From the NCBI GenBank assembly GCA_013150915.1, contig JAADJE010000034.1:1-55258 (forward strand): a stretch of 55,258 nucleotides of DNA. Direction: 5' to 3'. Position numbers and translations under genes: made by a program. The notes under the pieces are model-generated. The model had not been told where the DNA came from. It saw nothing but the letters and a program-made list of their open reading frames with translations, and did no database searches. How positions within the stretch are numbered: position 1 is the first letter of the stretch; each line of letters starts with the position of its first letter. Origin of the DNA: Gammaproteobacteria bacterium. Lineage in GTDB: Bacteria > Pseudomonadota > Gammaproteobacteria > BMS3Bbin11. Positions 9,994 through 21,500 of the stretch are shown here, one piece after another.

Positions 9994-11307
9994 CTACTCC
10001 TGTTTGCCAGGCTCGATTGTGGCAGGGTTCACCAGCTCCTGAAAGCTGACTATCCTGTCTATGATTTCAGCATCTTCCAGCAATTTGTCGACTACCATGT
10101 TTTCCAGAACCTGGGCCTCGATTTCTGACAGACGCTGGCTGTCTGACTTGTACCATTCCACGAATGACGCCGGATCCTCATAATTTTCTGCAAGCTTATG
10201 TAATCGGGTCTCGACTGCTTTTGCATCAGGTCGCATTTTCTCATTTTCGGTAATCTCGGCAAGAATAAGCCCCAGTGCCACACGACGCTCTGCCAGTTTG
10301 CCATACATGGCCTGCATGTTTTCATCTTTTTTTATGTCGGGCTGCTCTTTCTCGGCTGTTTCAATAAGCAGGTCCCTTTCCTGACCAACCAGGACTTGTG
10401 GTAGATCAATTTCATTGTTTTCCAATACTGCCTGGAAAACAGTGTCCCGCGTAATGATCACTAGACGATCTTCCGCTTCACGCAAGAGGTTTTCTTTGAT
10501 TTCCTCTCGAAATTTTTCCATACCGCCTTCCTTTACACCGAAGGCCTCGGCCAGTTCATCATTAATTTCAGGCAACTCTTCTTCAGCAACCTCAGTTACC
10601 TTTACTTCAAATACGGCCTCTTTCCCCGCCAGTTCTTTCGCATGGTAATCATCCGGGAAAGTCACTGTTAATGACCTTTCCTCACCTTCCTTTATGCCGA
10701 TCAGCTGAGCTTCAAACCCGGCGACAAGGGAGTCTGAGCCAATCACAACGGGCATCGCCTTACCTTCACTGCCCGGGAACGAGGTGCCGTCCACGCTGCC
10801 GGTGAAATCCAGTATTACACGGCAGCCCTCTTTTGCTTCACCCTCCATTTTCTTCCAGTTTATGCGCTGACGACGCAGAGATTCCAGTGTTGTCTCAATG
10901 TCCTGGTCGGATATTTCACAAACAGCTCGCTCTATTTTAAGATCGGTCAGGGCCAGCGTTTTTAGATCGGGAAAGACCTCAAAGGTAGCCGTGTATTCAA
11001 GATCCTTGCCTTCACCCCCTGACGAAGTCTCTATGCTAGGTGGGCCAGCAGGCCGCATCGCCTCCTGCCCCAGCGCCTCCTGATAAGAAGACTGGATCAG
11101 ATCGCCTATGACATCCTGTGTAACCTGTCCGAGATAACGTGACCGCATTATTTTCATCGGAACCTTTCCCGGACGAAAACCTGGCACTTTTACCTGTTTT
11201 GATAATCGCTGCAACTGCTTGTTTATTTCGCTATCCACACGTTCAGCGGGAACTGAAATAGTCATTTTTCTTTCAATATTACCCGACTGCTCTACGCTTA
11301 CCTGCAT
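9994..11307 (-). CDS. tig: Trigger factor, ribosome-associated chaperone
   Basis: Trigger factor binds nascent chains at the ribosome exit tunnel. The 437-residue protein shows the ribosome-binding signature GFRPGKVPM in the N-terminal domain (about residues 44-52), an FKBP-type isomerase domain at about 160-245, and the helical C-terminal chaperone domain. It opens the tig-clpP-clpX block. tRNA-Leu lies 69 bases upstream on the same strand with no terminator between them, so both may share a transcript. Confidence 0.97.
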   Translation of the reverse strand: MQVSVEQSGNIERKMTISVPAERVDSEINKQLQRLSKQVKVPGFRPGKVPMKIMRSRYLGQVTQDVIGDLIQSSYQEALGQEAMRPAGPPSIETSSGGEGKDLEYTATFEVFPDLKTLALTDLKIERAVCEISDQDIETTLESLRRQRINWKKMEGEAKEGCRVILDFTGSVDGTSFPGSEGKAMPVVIGSDSLVAGFEAQLIGIKEGEERSLTVTFPDDYHAKELAGKEAVFEVKVTEVAEEELPEINDELAEAFGVKEGGMEKFREEIKENLLREAEDRLVIITRDTVFQAVLENNEIDLPQVLVGQERDLLIETAEKEQPDIKKDENMQAMYGKLAERRVALGLILAEITENEKMRPDAKAVETRLHKLAENYEDPASFVEWYKSDSQRLSEIEAQVLENMVVDKLLEDAEIIDRIVSFQELVNPATIEPGKQE

Positions 11308-11376
11308 GTTAGTATTCTCACTGGTTACTTAAGAACGCTTCAATCAATCCATGAATGCGCCTAAGATTCACTTATC

Positions 11377-11461
<85 letters not shown>

Positions 11462-11525
11462 TTAGTATCACGAACATTTCTACCGAACAAACTCCGCTCA
11501 GCAAAAACTGTTACAGAGCCGCGTG

Positions 11526-11553
11526 ATTCTAGCGGAATACATAAAAAATACAA
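11526..11553 (-). promoter_or_regulatory. Likely sigma-70 promoter of tRNA-Leu (and tig)
   Basis: On the minus strand TTGTAT (11553-11548) and TAGAAT (11531-11526) are 16 bases apart. They are followed by a GC-rich discriminator CACGCGGC, a feature of stable-RNA promoters under stringent control. Confidence 0.55.
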
Positions 11554-11772
11554 TCCAGATTGTCCGGGGTGACTTCTTTTTCTTTACTGTCGTGCCAACA
11601 TATTGACGAGTTTTTCATATTCTTTTGTGTTTGCCTTCGGATTGGCATGTCGATCCAGAATCATTCGGACCTGCAAAATTGTCTCCGATTTTGCCTTTGT
11701 CCTTAAAATGTTATTCAGACAGGATCGAAGAATAGGGGGTAAAAATTGCCTGTATTAAAAGTCGCCCACCCA
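11554..11772 (-). other. Gap with an open minus-strand frame but no clear gene
   Basis: A minus-strand frame ending at a TAA at 11584 is open for about 60 codons toward the end of the MBL-fold gene. It finishes with a lysine-rich stretch (MILDRHANPKANTKEYEKL). It has no convincing start codon or ribosome-binding site, so it may be the remnant of a former gene end. No terminator with a T run was seen after the MBL gene. Confidence 0.25.
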
Positions 11773-12720
11773 TTAAGGACGAGAAACCTGGCTGCGCTCC
11801 AACCAGACTTCCAGCCCCTGTATGATGATATCCAGATCCAGATCCAGCACCTGAGTAAGCCGCTCCTTGTCTAGCTGACAACCGTGTTTTTTCAGTTCCT
11901 GATAAATATATCGCTTCACAGCCGCTGGCAGCACTTTATCAGGGACATTACACTCAAGTGCCAATGCGGCCAGGTCATCGATCATGCGTTGTAACGTATT
12001 CACATAGATCACAGGCGCTTCGAGTAACCCGAAATGTGCTAAATACATCCGTTCTGGATGCCACGCCATGAGGCGGTCAATCGAGGCATGCCAGGCGGGC
12101 GGATCAAACTGCACCGGGGTAGTCGGTGGGAAAATAAAGGAATATCCGTCACAATCAAGCTCAGGATAGGCTATACCAAAGGTGTCTCCCGTAAAAAAAC
12201 CTCTGCTCTGCTCATCCCATAGACATAAATGGTGTCTGGCATGACCGGGAGTATCGAGAACCAGTAATTCTCTTTCACCCAGCCTGAAGCGATACAAGTC
12301 ATCGGCTTCAATAACTCGGTTTTCATCAACAGGGATTATTTCCCCTACGCTATCGTGCAAACCCTGCTTGCCGTAGACAGCTTCTGCGCCAGCTATCAGG
12401 CGTGCAGGATCAATCATATGCCGGCTACCAAGGGGATGAATTACCAGTCTCGCATTTTGACAAAGCTGCATTAACTTTCCCGCTCCGCCCGCATGATCAA
12501 GGTGCACATGGGTAGGAACAATGAAATCTACATTATTGAATGTTAAGCCCTGCCCAGCCAGTACGGCTTCCACACGACCACACGTCCGTTCCACACCGCT
12601 ATCAATAACCGCAACACGGCTGTTATCGATAATCAGATAACAGGCAGCCAGGCCGGTTCGCAAATATCCGGTATCAATCTGAATAATGTTGTAGTCAAGC
12701 TGTTTGCTGAAGGTATTCAC
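11773..12720 (-). CDS. MBL-fold metallo-hydrolase
   Basis: The 315-residue protein has the metallo-beta-lactamase fold hallmark THVHLDHAGG (about residues 70-79), further ligands in DTPGHARHH and FFTGDTFG, and a C-terminal helical extension. These point to a soluble, metal-dependent hydrolase such as a thioesterase or glyoxalase-II-like enzyme, with unknown substrate. The region after about residue 215 (LAHFGLLEAP) supplies the last metal ligand. It is transcribed divergently from the next gene, with about 130 bases between them. The fold is certain; the reaction is not. Confidence 0.85.
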   Translation of the reverse strand: MNTFSKQLDYNIIQIDTGYLRTGLAACYLIIDNSRVAVIDSGVERTCGRVEAVLAGQGLTFNNVDFIVPTHVHLDHAGGAGKLMQLCQNARLVIHPLGSRHMIDPARLIAGAEAVYGKQGLHDSVGEIIPVDENRVIEADDLYRFRLGERELLVLDTPGHARHHLCLWDEQSRGFFTGDTFGIAYPELDCDGYSFIFPPTTPVQFDPPAWHASIDRLMAWHPERMYLAHFGLLEAPVIYVNTLQRMIDDLAALALECNVPDKVLPAAVKRYIYQELKKHGCQLDKERLTQVLDLDLDIIIQGLEVWLERSQVSRP

Positions 12721-12856
12721 TTAGAGAGCCTGTTATTCTAAATACGAGCATCTTACATGTTTTTATTTTCCTTACAGATGTTATTATTAGAGAATAATAA
12801 AGAACATCCTGCAAATTATCCTTGGGCACTTATTGAAAACCTCTGCAAAAAAAATA

Positions 12857-13351
12857 ATGACACAAGATATGGATAATCAGGTATACCGGGTAATTATGGA
12901 CGGCTATTTTCTTGCAGACGCCAGCAAGACACAAGTAATCAGGAAATTGAAGAGACTGTTTGGTGTCACCGAAGAAAAAATATTAAATATGCTTGATGGT
13001 CAACCAACTATCATCAAGAACCGACTCCCCAAAAACAAGGCCTATCAATACCTCAGAACAATTTCCAGTGCAGGTGCCGCCTGTCATATCGACAAGCTGA
13101 ACCTGAATGGTCCGGAAGAAACAACACAACTTCCTGTTCACATTGAAAAAATTAGCAATACAGAAAAAATCGATCCTCTGGGCAAAATCAAAAAACGCAC
13201 CCATGGAAAAAACGATTTCAGTGAAGTTATGCGCCAGGAACTGATGGAAATGGATCAGGTGCGTAAAAAAAACGATCTGATCATTGTCTCGCTATTTGTT
13301 TTCCTGTTTCTAATTCTTGTGGCCGCTGCTATTTTTCTTTTCTTACTTTAG
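12857..13351 (+). CDS. Small protein with L7/L12-like N-terminal domain and C-terminal membrane anchor
   Basis: The product (about 164 residues from the ATG at 12857) has an N-terminal domain of about 70 residues that reads VYRVIMDGYF, then VIRKLKRLFGVTEEKI, then IIKNRLPKNKAYQYL and AGAACHID. This matches a small domain found at the N-terminus of several gammaproteobacterial membrane proteins (RDD and DUF805 types) and resembling the ribosomal L7/L12 C-terminal fold. A charged linker and one strongly hydrophobic C-terminal helix follow. The frame can extend to a TTG at 12833, and an ATG at 12869 is also possible; none has a clear ribosome-binding site. The function is unknown. Confidence 0.6.
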   Translation: MTQDMDNQVYRVIMDGYFLADASKTQVIRKLKRLFGVTEEKILNMLDGQPTIIKNRLPKNKAYQYLRTISSAGAACHIDKLNLNGPEETTQLPVHIEKISNTEKIDPLGKIKKRTHGKNDFSEVMRQELMEMDQVRKKNDLIIVSLFVFLFLILVAAAIFLFLL

Positions 13352-13705
13352 GGGCTACTCAAAAAAGTATAAATCCTTAGGATCAACCTCAAAAATAAGA
13401 TCGAGGGAAATATTCTCGATTCGAATTCTTTCGGACCCACAAAATGATTAAATCCATAACAAATCATTGCTGCACGACTTTTGATGGAGTCGGCTTCTTG
13501 TTCGTACACCATTATCCCCTACGTTCTATAATGTAACGACGGTATCAATGGGTTATATATTTTTGGTGACCTTTATTCAGCACAAGCCCGGATGTTCTAA
13601 CCCCCGGAAGACACGCGTCCACCCAGGGATCAGAGGCACTTTAAATACTTTAGCTTCTTTCTCCTGTATAATCCGCGCCCTTTATCTGCCTACCGGACTA
13701 AGAAC
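13352..13705 (+). promoter_or_regulatory. typA upstream region with likely promoter at 13640-13672
   Basis: This 354-base gap holds no convincing gene. TATAAT at 13667-13672 is followed by the GC-rich discriminator CCGCGCCC, typical of growth-rate-controlled promoters; the -35 box is weak. A second TATAAT lies at 13527-13532. A near-palindrome (ATCGAG...CTCGAT) lies near 13400-13421 and has no known role. Confidence 0.4.
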
Positions 13706-15532
13706 GTGTCTCGCAAACTTAGAAATATTGCTATCATCGCCCATGTCGACCATGGCAAAACAACTCTTGTTGATGCGTTGCTTGAGCAATCAGGTTCATT
13801 TGGCGAACGTGAACAGGCCCCCGAACGCGCTATGGACTCCAATGATCTTGAACGCGAGCGTGGGATTACCATCCTGGCCAAAAACACCTCTGTTGATTGG
13901 GGTAAGCATACGATTAATATTGTAGACACGCCAGGCCATGCCGATTTTGGCGGTGAAGTTGAGCGCGTGTTATCGATGGTCGATTCAGTGCTGCTACTGG
14001 TAGATGCGGTGGAAGGACCGATGCCACAGACCCGTTTTGTCACCCAGAAGGCCTTTAATATGGGTTTCAAACCTATTGTTGTTATCAACAAGATCGACCG
14101 TGAAGGCTCGCGTCCCGACTGGGTTTTGGATCAAACCTTTGACCTGTTTGACCGTCTGGGGGGGACCGATGAACAACTTGATTTCCCGGTCGTTTATGCC
14201 TCAGCCATCAATGGTTATGCCACTCTCGACCCGGATGCTAAGACTGATAATATGGACGTCTTGTTTCAAATGATCATTGATCATGTCAGTGCGCCAGATG
14301 TTGACATCAATGGCCCTTTGCAGCTTCAAGTTTCCGCCCTGGATTATGATTCCTACAAGGGCATTATCGGTATAGGACGTATTTCACGTGGCAAGCTGAA
14401 ACCCAATACCCCGGTCAAGGTCGTGGACACAGAAGGTAAGCAACGAAATGGTCGTGTGCTACAGATATTGGGGCTACATGGACTACAGCGCACAGAAATA
14501 AAAGAGGCTGAGGCAGGGGATATTATTGCCTTTAGCGGTATGGACGAATTATATATTTCGGACACCCTGTGTGACCCGGAGACTGTCGAGGCCCTCACAC
14601 CTTTGTCCGTGGATGAGCCCACAGTCAGCATGTTTTTCCAGGTCAACAACTCACCTTTTGCCGGCAGGGAAGGTAAATACGTTACCTCCCGCCGGATACG
14701 TGACCGCCTGCAGAAAGAATTACTGCATAATGTTGCCCTACGCGTTGAAGACACCCCGGATCCGGATAAATTCTGCGTCTCTGGTCGTGGCGAATTACAT
14801 CTTTCTATTCTTATTGAAAATATGCGACGCGAAGGTTTTGAGCTCGGAGTCTCTCGGCCTGTCGTCATCATCCATGAAGTTGATGGGGAGCAACATGAAC
14901 CCTATGAAATGCTGACGGTCGATGTAGAAGCTGAGCACCAGGGCACCGTCATGGAGAAACTCGGCGAACGTAAAGGGGAACTGTCAGGCATGCAGCCCGA
15001 TGGGCGTGGTCGCGTCAGACTGGATTATATTATTCCCGCCCGCGGACTGATCGGCTTTCGGACTGAATTTCTGACATCCACCCAGGGCACCGGGTTGATG
15101 CACCACGTGTTTGATCATTATGGCAAGATTAAATCTGGCGAAATTGGTCAGCGTATGAATGGCGTACTTATTGCTAACGGTACCGGTAAAAGTCTTGGAT
15201 TTTCACTGTTCAACCTGCAGGAACGCGGCCGCCTTTTCATCGGTCCCGGGACAGAAGTCTATGAAGGCAGAATAATTGGTATACATTCACGCTCAAACGA
15301 CCTCGTTGTCAATCCACTGAAAGGCAAGCAACTGACCAACGTCCGTGCTTCAGGCACCGATGAAGCAATTGATCTCGTTCCACCCATTAAACTGACACTG
15401 GAACAGGCACTGGAATTCATCAATGATGATGAGCTGGTTGAGGTAACACCGGAAAGCATACGTATCCGGAAAAAACTACTGCTGGAACATGAACGTAAAA
15501 AGGCCGCACGAGTACCAAAGTCTGAAAGATAA
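13706..15532 (+). CDS. typA: Translational GTPase TypA/BipA
   Basis: TypA/BipA is a ribosome-binding GTPase related to EF-G that is needed for ribosome assembly and stress adaptation. The 608-residue protein has G1 [10 protein letters not shown] (about residues 11-20), G3 [13 protein letters not shown]4 NKID, and the BipA-specific C-terminal region ([27 protein letters not shown]). It starts with GTG at 13706, and no in-frame ATG fits before the conserved [12 protein letters not shown]. The likely promoter just upstream has a stringent-type discriminator. Confidence 0.97.
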   Translation: MSRKLRNIAIIAHVDHGKTTLVDALLEQSGSFGEREQAPERAMDSNDLERERGITILAKNTSVDWGKHTINIVDTPGHADFGGEVERVLSMVDSVLLLVDAVEGPMPQTRFVTQKAFNMGFKPIVVINKIDREGSRPDWVLDQTFDLFDRLGGTDEQLDFPVVYASAINGYATLDPDAKTDNMDVLFQMIIDHVSAPDVDINGPLQLQVSALDYDSYKGIIGIGRISRGKLKPNTPVKVVDTEGKQRNGRVLQILGLHGLQRTEIKEAEAGDIIAFSGMDELYISDTLCDPETVEALTPLSVDEPTVSMFFQVNNSPFAGREGKYVTSRRIRDRLQKELLHNVALRVEDTPDPDKFCVSGRGELHLSILIENMRREGFELGVSRPVVIIHEVDGEQHEPYEMLTVDVEAEHQGTVMEKLGERKGELSGMQPDGRGRVRLDYIIPARGLIGFRTEFLTSTQGTGLMHHVFDHYGKIKSGEIGQRMNGVLIANGTGKSLGFSLFNLQERGRLFIGPGTEVYEGRIIGIHSRSNDLVVNPLKGKQLTNVRASGTDEAIDLVPPIKLTLEQALEFINDDELVEVTPESIRIRKKLLLEHERKKAARVPKSER

Positions 15533-15539
15533 CAACCTC

Positions 15540-15582
15540 TACCACAGAGGTCACAGAAAAAATCTCTGTGTCCTCTATGGTA
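15540..15582 (+). terminator. Long hairpin between typA and pepN
   Basis: The arms TACCACAGAGGTCACAGA and TCTGTGTCCTCTATGGTA form an 18-bp stem with two mismatches and a seven-base loop, followed by AAAAAATCTTTTC. It looks like a dispersed CACAGAG-type repeat that can serve as a terminator or mRNA-stabilising structure. The T run is imperfect. Confidence 0.5.
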
Positions 15583-15615
15583 AAAAATCTTTTCAGTCAT
15601 TAACAGGAATATCTA

Positions 15616-18249
15616 ATGCGTGATGCCACCCCTTCAGCTATATACCTGAAAGACTATCGACAACCCGATTACTTTATCGACTCAATTGACCTTGAATTCG
15701 ATCTACAAAAAGATCTGACGACAGTATCTTCTTGCATGCAGGTTCGTCGTCGTGATGGGGTTTCAGAGTCTGCGGCTCTGCTACTCGACGGGCAGGAACT
15801 TGAACTTATTTCTGTCGTTGTTAACGGTACACCTCGGAACATTTCTACTCTATTACTGACAGATGATGAGCTGACCTTGACTTCATTACCGAGTCAATTC
15901 ACCCTCGAAATTGTCTGTACCATCAAACCCGAGTCAAACACCAAACTCGAAGGGCTGTATAAATCTGGCAGCCTGTACTGCACACAATGTGAAGCTGAAG
16001 GTTTCCGACGTATCACCTATTTTCTTGATCGACCGGATATCATGGCGCGCTTCAGCACCCGTGTAATCGCTGATAAAACTGACTACCCCGTATTACTCTC
16101 AAATGGCAACCTTATGGGCAGTGGTGACAGTGATAACAATCGTCACTGGGTGTACTGGGAAGACCCCCACCCTAAGCCATGTTATTTGTTTGCGCTGGTT
16201 GCTGGCTCGCTGTCTGTTCTCGAAGACAGCTACTGCACGGCTTCAGGCCGTGATGTCACACTGAAAATTTTTACTGAACCCCATAACAGCAATAAAACTG
16301 ATCATGCCATGCGCTCATTAAAACAGGCCATGCGCTGGGATGAAGAGGTATTTGGTCTTGAATATGACCTCGATTGTTTCATGATCGTCGCTGTCGATGA
16401 TTTCAACATGGGTGCGATGGAAAACAAGGGGCTGAATATTTTTAACACGGCCTGTGTACTGGCCCGACACGACACAGCAACTGATGCTGATTATGACTGT
16501 ATTCAATCCATCGTCGGCCATGAGTATTTTCATAACTGGACCGGTAACCGAGTTACTTGCCGTGACTGGTTTCAGCTGAGTTTAAAAGAAGGTCTAACGG
16601 TTTTTCGTGATCAGGAGTTTAGTGCAGACCTTAACTCCCGTCCGGTAAAACGTATTGAAGAAGTACGCCTACTCCGTGGCCATCAGTTCCCCGAGGACAA
16701 CGGCCCAACAGCACACCCTGTAAGGCCAGATAATTACATAGAAATCAATAACTTCTATACTTCAACCGTCTACAGAAAAGGTGCTGAGATCATCCGTATG
16801 ATACACACTCTTATCGGTGCAGATGCCTTCCGCCAGGGGATGGAGCTTTACTTCCAGCGCCACGATGGCCAGGCGGTCACTACAGATGATTTTATCAGGG
16901 CGATGGAAGACGCAAGTCAGCAGAATCTTGGGCAATTCCGGCTCTGGTACAGCCAGGCCGGTACGCCGGAACTTGAGATCAACACACAATTTGATGAAGA
17001 GAAAGCTGAGCTGAAACTTGAGGTCAGCCAACACACACCCGACACCCCAGGTCAATCGAACAAACTGCCTCTGCATATCCCCTTCTCAATCGGTCTACTC
17101 GATGAAAATGGCCATGACATCGCCGTGCAACTAACCAGCGAAGATAAGGCCCCTGAAGCAGGTACCCGAACACTGGATATACGCCATGACAGGGAAACCT
17201 TCATATTCAAAACAGGCAACGGGTGTCCACGACTTTCCTTGCTGCGAAACTTCTCCGCACCGGTTCGCATCACCAGCAAACGCCCACCGGAAGAACTTTG
17301 CTTTCTGCTGCACCACGACAGCGACCCGTTTAATCTGTGGGAAGCCAGCCAGCAACTGGCCATGGGACAGATGCAGGCGCTGATCGCGGATAAAAACTAT
17401 CAGGTGCCCGACGCTATCTTTGCTGCATTTTCTGAGGTTCTCGGTAATCCGCTGTTGAATCGGGCTTTGGTCGCCGAAATCTTTACCCTGCCGAATGAGT
17501 GTTATCTTGCCAATAACATGGAAACTGTGGATGTAGAAGGTATTCACCGAGCGAGCCGCCGTTTCACCGCGCTACTTGCGCAAAAACTGGAACCCCAGTT
17601 CAGCGCTATTGTGGATGAAAAGAAAATCAAGAGGGCATACAACTTTAATGCTGTGGATGTTGCCAGACGTCGATTGTACAATCTGTCGCTGTCATTCCTG
17701 ATGGAATTGCCCGACAGTAAATATGTAGAGCTTTGTTTGAACCACTATCAGCAGGCCGACAACATGACCGACAGTCTGAATGCACTGATTGCCCTGTCCA
17801 ACCGCGACTGTGGTGCCTGCAAACAGGCACTGGATGCATTCTACGAAAAATGGTCGGCTAATGTTCTGGTCGTGAATAAATGGTTATCCGTACAGGCCCT
17901 GTCCCGACTACCGGGGACTCTTGACAAGGTTCGGCAACTGACCAAACACGATGCCTTCGATATCAGAAACCCGAACAAAGTGCGTGCTCTGATAGGTAGC
18001 TTCTGCAGCGCAAACCCCGCTCAGTTTCATGCCGTCAATGGTCGTGGATATGCATTTCTAACCGATCATGTGATAGAACTTGATGCACTGAACCCACAAA
18101 TTGCCGCCCGATTACTGACGCCTCTTACTCGATGGAGGCGCATGGATAGTGAGCGACAGTTGCTGATGAAACAGGCACTGAAAAGTATTCTTGCACACCA
18201 GGGGCTTTCCCGTGATGTGTTTGAAATAACCAGTAAGTCACTGGCGTGA
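15616..18249 (+). CDS. pepN: Aminopeptidase N (M1 family)
   Basis: This zinc aminopeptidase removes N-terminal residues from peptides in the cytoplasm. The 877-residue protein has the M1 signature: the substrate-anchoring GAMEN at residues 266-270, and HEYFHNW with zinc ligands His302, His306 and the distal Glu325 (LKEGLT). The length and C-terminal superhelix match the PepN (alanyl aminopeptidase) subfamily. AGGA lies nine bases before the ATG. It is separated from typA by a hairpin and probably has its own expression. Confidence 0.97.
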   Translation: MRDATPSAIYLKDYRQPDYFIDSIDLEFDLQKDLTTVSSCMQVRRRDGVSESAALLLDGQELELISVVVNGTPRNISTLLLTDDELTLTSLPSQFTLEIVCTIKPESNTKLEGLYKSGSLYCTQCEAEGFRRITYFLDRPDIMARFSTRVIADKTDYPVLLSNGNLMGSGDSDNNRHWVYWEDPHPKPCYLFALVAGSLSVLEDSYCTASGRDVTLKIFTEPHNSNKTDHAMRSLKQAMRWDEEVFGLEYDLDCFMIVAVDDFNMGAMENKGLNIFNTACVLARHDTATDADYDCIQSIVGHEYFHNWTGNRVTCRDWFQLSLKEGLTVFRDQEFSADLNSRPVKRIEEVRLLRGHQFPEDNGPTAHPVRPDNYIEINNFYTSTVYRKGAEIIRMIHTLIGADAFRQGMELYFQRHDGQAVTTDDFIRAMEDASQQNLGQFRLWYSQAGTPELEINTQFDEEKAELKLEVSQHTPDTPGQSNKLPLHIPFSIGLLDENGHDIAVQLTSEDKAPEAGTRTLDIRHDRETFIFKTGNGCPRLSLLRNFSAPVRITSKRPPEELCFLLHHDSDPFNLWEASQQLAMGQMQALIADKNYQVPDAIFAAFSEVLGNPLLNRALVAEIFTLPNECYLANNMETVDVEGIHRASRRFTALLAQKLEPQFSAIVDEKKIKRAYNFNAVDVARRRLYNLSLSFLMELPDSKYVELCLNHYQQADNMTDSLNALIALSNRDCGACKQALDAFYEKWSANVLVVNKWLSVQALSRLPGTLDKVRQLTKHDAFDIRNPNKVRALIGSFCSANPAQFHAVNGRGYAFLTDHVIELDALNPQIAARLLTPLTRWRRMDSERQLLMKQALKSILAHQGLSRDVFEITSKSLA

Positions 18250-18571
18250 TATGGAAGTAAAAAGTTGAGAGTGGAAAGTGAAAAGAGGTTTACTTCACCG
18301 TTTGCTGAAAATACCTGCCGTTTCTTTCAACTTTAGGCTTTTAGCTTCCTACTGCATTACCTCAATGCCACAGATAACACGGCCTTTTTGAACAAAACAT
18401 CAGTTATAATCCACACAAATTAACTTTATGATCCAGTGATGGGCACCTCAATTTCCGATAGAAACCCGTCATTGGTGAGCAAAGGGCGACAATCCCTTTG
18501 ACTAGAATCAGTCAGTTTAGAGATTGATTCGTCACTATTTTCCTTGCAAAAACGACGCACAGAGGCCCTTG
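18250..18571 (+). other. Intergenic region with purine/pyrimidine inverted repeat and possible promoter
   Basis: At 18256-18350 a purine-rich tract (AAAAGTTGAGAGTGGAAAGTG) is followed by a pyrimidine-rich one (CTTTCAACTTTAGGCTTTTAG) that partly pairs with it, resembling the heptamer hairpin at 51610-51752. TATAAT at 18405-18410 could be the -10 box of the following gene. A small hairpin AAAGGG...CCCTTT lies near 18480-18500 in the leader. No gene is seen. Confidence 0.35.
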
Positions 18572-21500
18572 ATGAATTCATCCAGCTCGGAAATAATTGC
18601 TAATCTTTCCTTTGATTCCCTGAACACTGTTTCAGGCCTGCAGCAATTTGATCAGGTATTTCTCTCTGTTCTAGCCGATAAGAATCCATCGCTACACAGT
18701 GAATTACTCACCTACCGTCAGCAAAAAACAAATTTTACCGCCATTGAGCTGAGCGAATTTCTACTTGCACTGGCGCCATATATCGAAGCATTCATTGCAA
18801 TGAAATTCGATATCGAAAATGAAACCAGGGCATCACTCAAACGTATTAACAACGAAAAATCAATTCATGTATTTAAAAAACAATTTATCCAGCGTCGTTC
18901 ACGCCGATATCGTGGTGAAATGGATATTCCCTATGCAGAACTCGACAAATGGCTGTGTCAACAAATAGACAACCGCCATGACAAGGAGCTTTCCGTCTCT
19001 CAGTATGCCGTTGGTTTACTTGAGGACACTGAAAGATTTAAGGAAGAGATCAAGCTGCTTACTCAATGGATTATCCATATTCGAAAAAATAATGCAGCTG
19101 TCGATATTCTTAAAAACTGGGCCAGTTTCAAATTACCGGCACTTATCAATTATGCCCAGTTAGTCCCGCTGGAGACTATCAAGAACGACCCTGTAGGGAG
19201 GTGCCAGGCCAACCCGGAAGCTCAGGTGAGACGTGATGGCTTCAGCCTCACCGACCACAGAATGAATCTGCGCCAAATCATGGGTGAGGTAAATTATTGT
19301 ATCTATTGTCACGATCATGACGGTGATTTCTGCTCGTGGGGCTTTCCGGAAAACAAGAAAGATCCCGACTCAGATTTTCGCGTTAACCCCCTGGGTGAAA
19401 CACTGACAGGTTGTCCCCTGGGGCAAAAGATCTCCGAGATGCACCTTCTTAAACGTGATGGCCATGATATCGCCGCACTCGCTATGGTGACACGTGATAA
19501 TCCTATGCTACCCGCCACGGGCCATCGCATTTGTAATGACTGTATGAAGGCCTGTATCTATCAGAAACAGGATCCTGTCAACATCCCGGAAATTGAAACC
19601 GGCATCCTGACTGACGTGCTGCAACTGACATGGGGGGTAGAGATTTATTTGTTACTGGTTCGCTGGAACCCATTGCGACAGGAACAGTATCTGCCTGAAG
19701 ATAATAACAAACGACGTGTACTGGTCATCGGTCTGGGGCCGGCAGGTTTTACCATGGCCCACCACCTCAGCATGGCAGGCTGCAATGTTACCGGTGTTGA
19801 CGGTTTGAAGCTTGAGCCACTGGATGAACATCTCCTGACATCACCGATACGCCATTATTCCAGCATCGTAGAATCTCTGGATGATCGCATATTGTCAGGT
19901 TTCGGTGGGGTCGCCGAATATGGAATAACTGTACGCTGGGATAAAAATTTTCTTAAGTTGATTTATATCAGTCTGGCAAGACGGGAAAATATCGGTCTCT
20001 CCGGCGGTGTCCGCTTTGGCGGCACACTGACCATCGAAGATGCCTGGAATGAGGGATTCGAACATATCAGCATTGCCAATGGAGCCGGGCTGCCCAGAGT
20101 CATACCCATGATCAACAGCCTTGCCCGCGGCATGCGACAAGCCAATGATTTCCTGATGGCGCTGCAGCTGACCGGGGCGGCAAAATTCGATAGTCTGGCC
20201 AACCTTCAGGTACGCCTGCCTGCGGTGGTGATCGGCGGTGGACTGACAGCCATCGACACCGCTACCGAACTGCAGAGCTATTACATTCGTCAGGTCGAAA
20301 AGACCCTCAAGCGTTATACAATACTTGAAGAAAAAATGGGTAAGGAAAAAATATTTTCCGGCCTGGATGAAGAAAATCAGGGCGTACTCAAAACTTTTCT
20401 CGAACATGGCAAAGCCGTCGCCAGAGAAAGAAAACGGGCGGCCAACTGCAAAGAAAAACCAGACTTTCTCCCGCTGTTACGACAATGGGGCGGTGTTACC
20501 CTGACCTATCGCCGCGGCCTAAATGAATCACCGGCGTATTTACGCAACCACGATGAAATCATCAAGGCTCTGCGGGAAGGTATTTATTATGCCGAAGGCG
20601 TGGAACCCGTCGAAGCCATGCTTGATGAGTATGGCCATGTGGCAGGCCTACGATGCAGAGTTAAGCAACAATTCGATGGCCGCTGGCTGGCCAGCGAAGA
20701 ACGAATTCTTCCAGCGCGCGCCATCATGGTGGCGGCCGGTGCATCACCCAATACTACTTATGAAAATGAATATACCGGCAGCTTCAAAATGGATGGTGAC
20801 CATTTCCTGCCACATGTCTGTCATCCTTCAGGCGTGCAGCCCGTTGCGGTAGCCGAACACTGCAAAGCTGACGAATTCGGCCCTTTCACCTCCTATACGT
20901 ATCAGGACAAGCGCATCAGTTTTATCGGCGATACACACCCGGTCTTCCACGGCAGCGTGGTGAAGGCTATTGCTTCAAGCCAGCGCACCTATCCAGAAAT
21001 CATCAAACTACTCGATCAGCAACCGGAGGATCCATTATGGAAAGACGTGGACAATTTTACGTCGGAATTCCAGCAGAAGCTATCTGCAACTGTCGATCGT
21101 ATTGATACAACGCATCCTGCTGTGGTGGAAATCTGGGTCAGGGCACCAATGGCTGCAAAGAACTTCCAGCCTGGCCAGTTTTTCCGCTTACAAACTTTTG
21201 AAAAGTACAGTCGTGTAGTGGCTGGCACACGTTTGCAGATCCCCCTGCAAACCGTTAGCGGTGCCGGTGTGGATGGAGATTGTGTACGGTTGCTATTACT
21301 ACGTTTTGGGGCCAATGCACGCATTGCTGAACAATTAAAACCCGGTGATCCTCTGGTGCTGATGGGGCCGACAGGCTCACCGGTAGAGCTGGGGCATCAA
21401 CGCACTGTGATGGTCATTGCGGGAGCATGGGGTGCTGCGGTAATGATAGATCTGGGGAGGGCGCTACGTGCAGCGGGTAACCGTGTTCTATTCTTCGCAT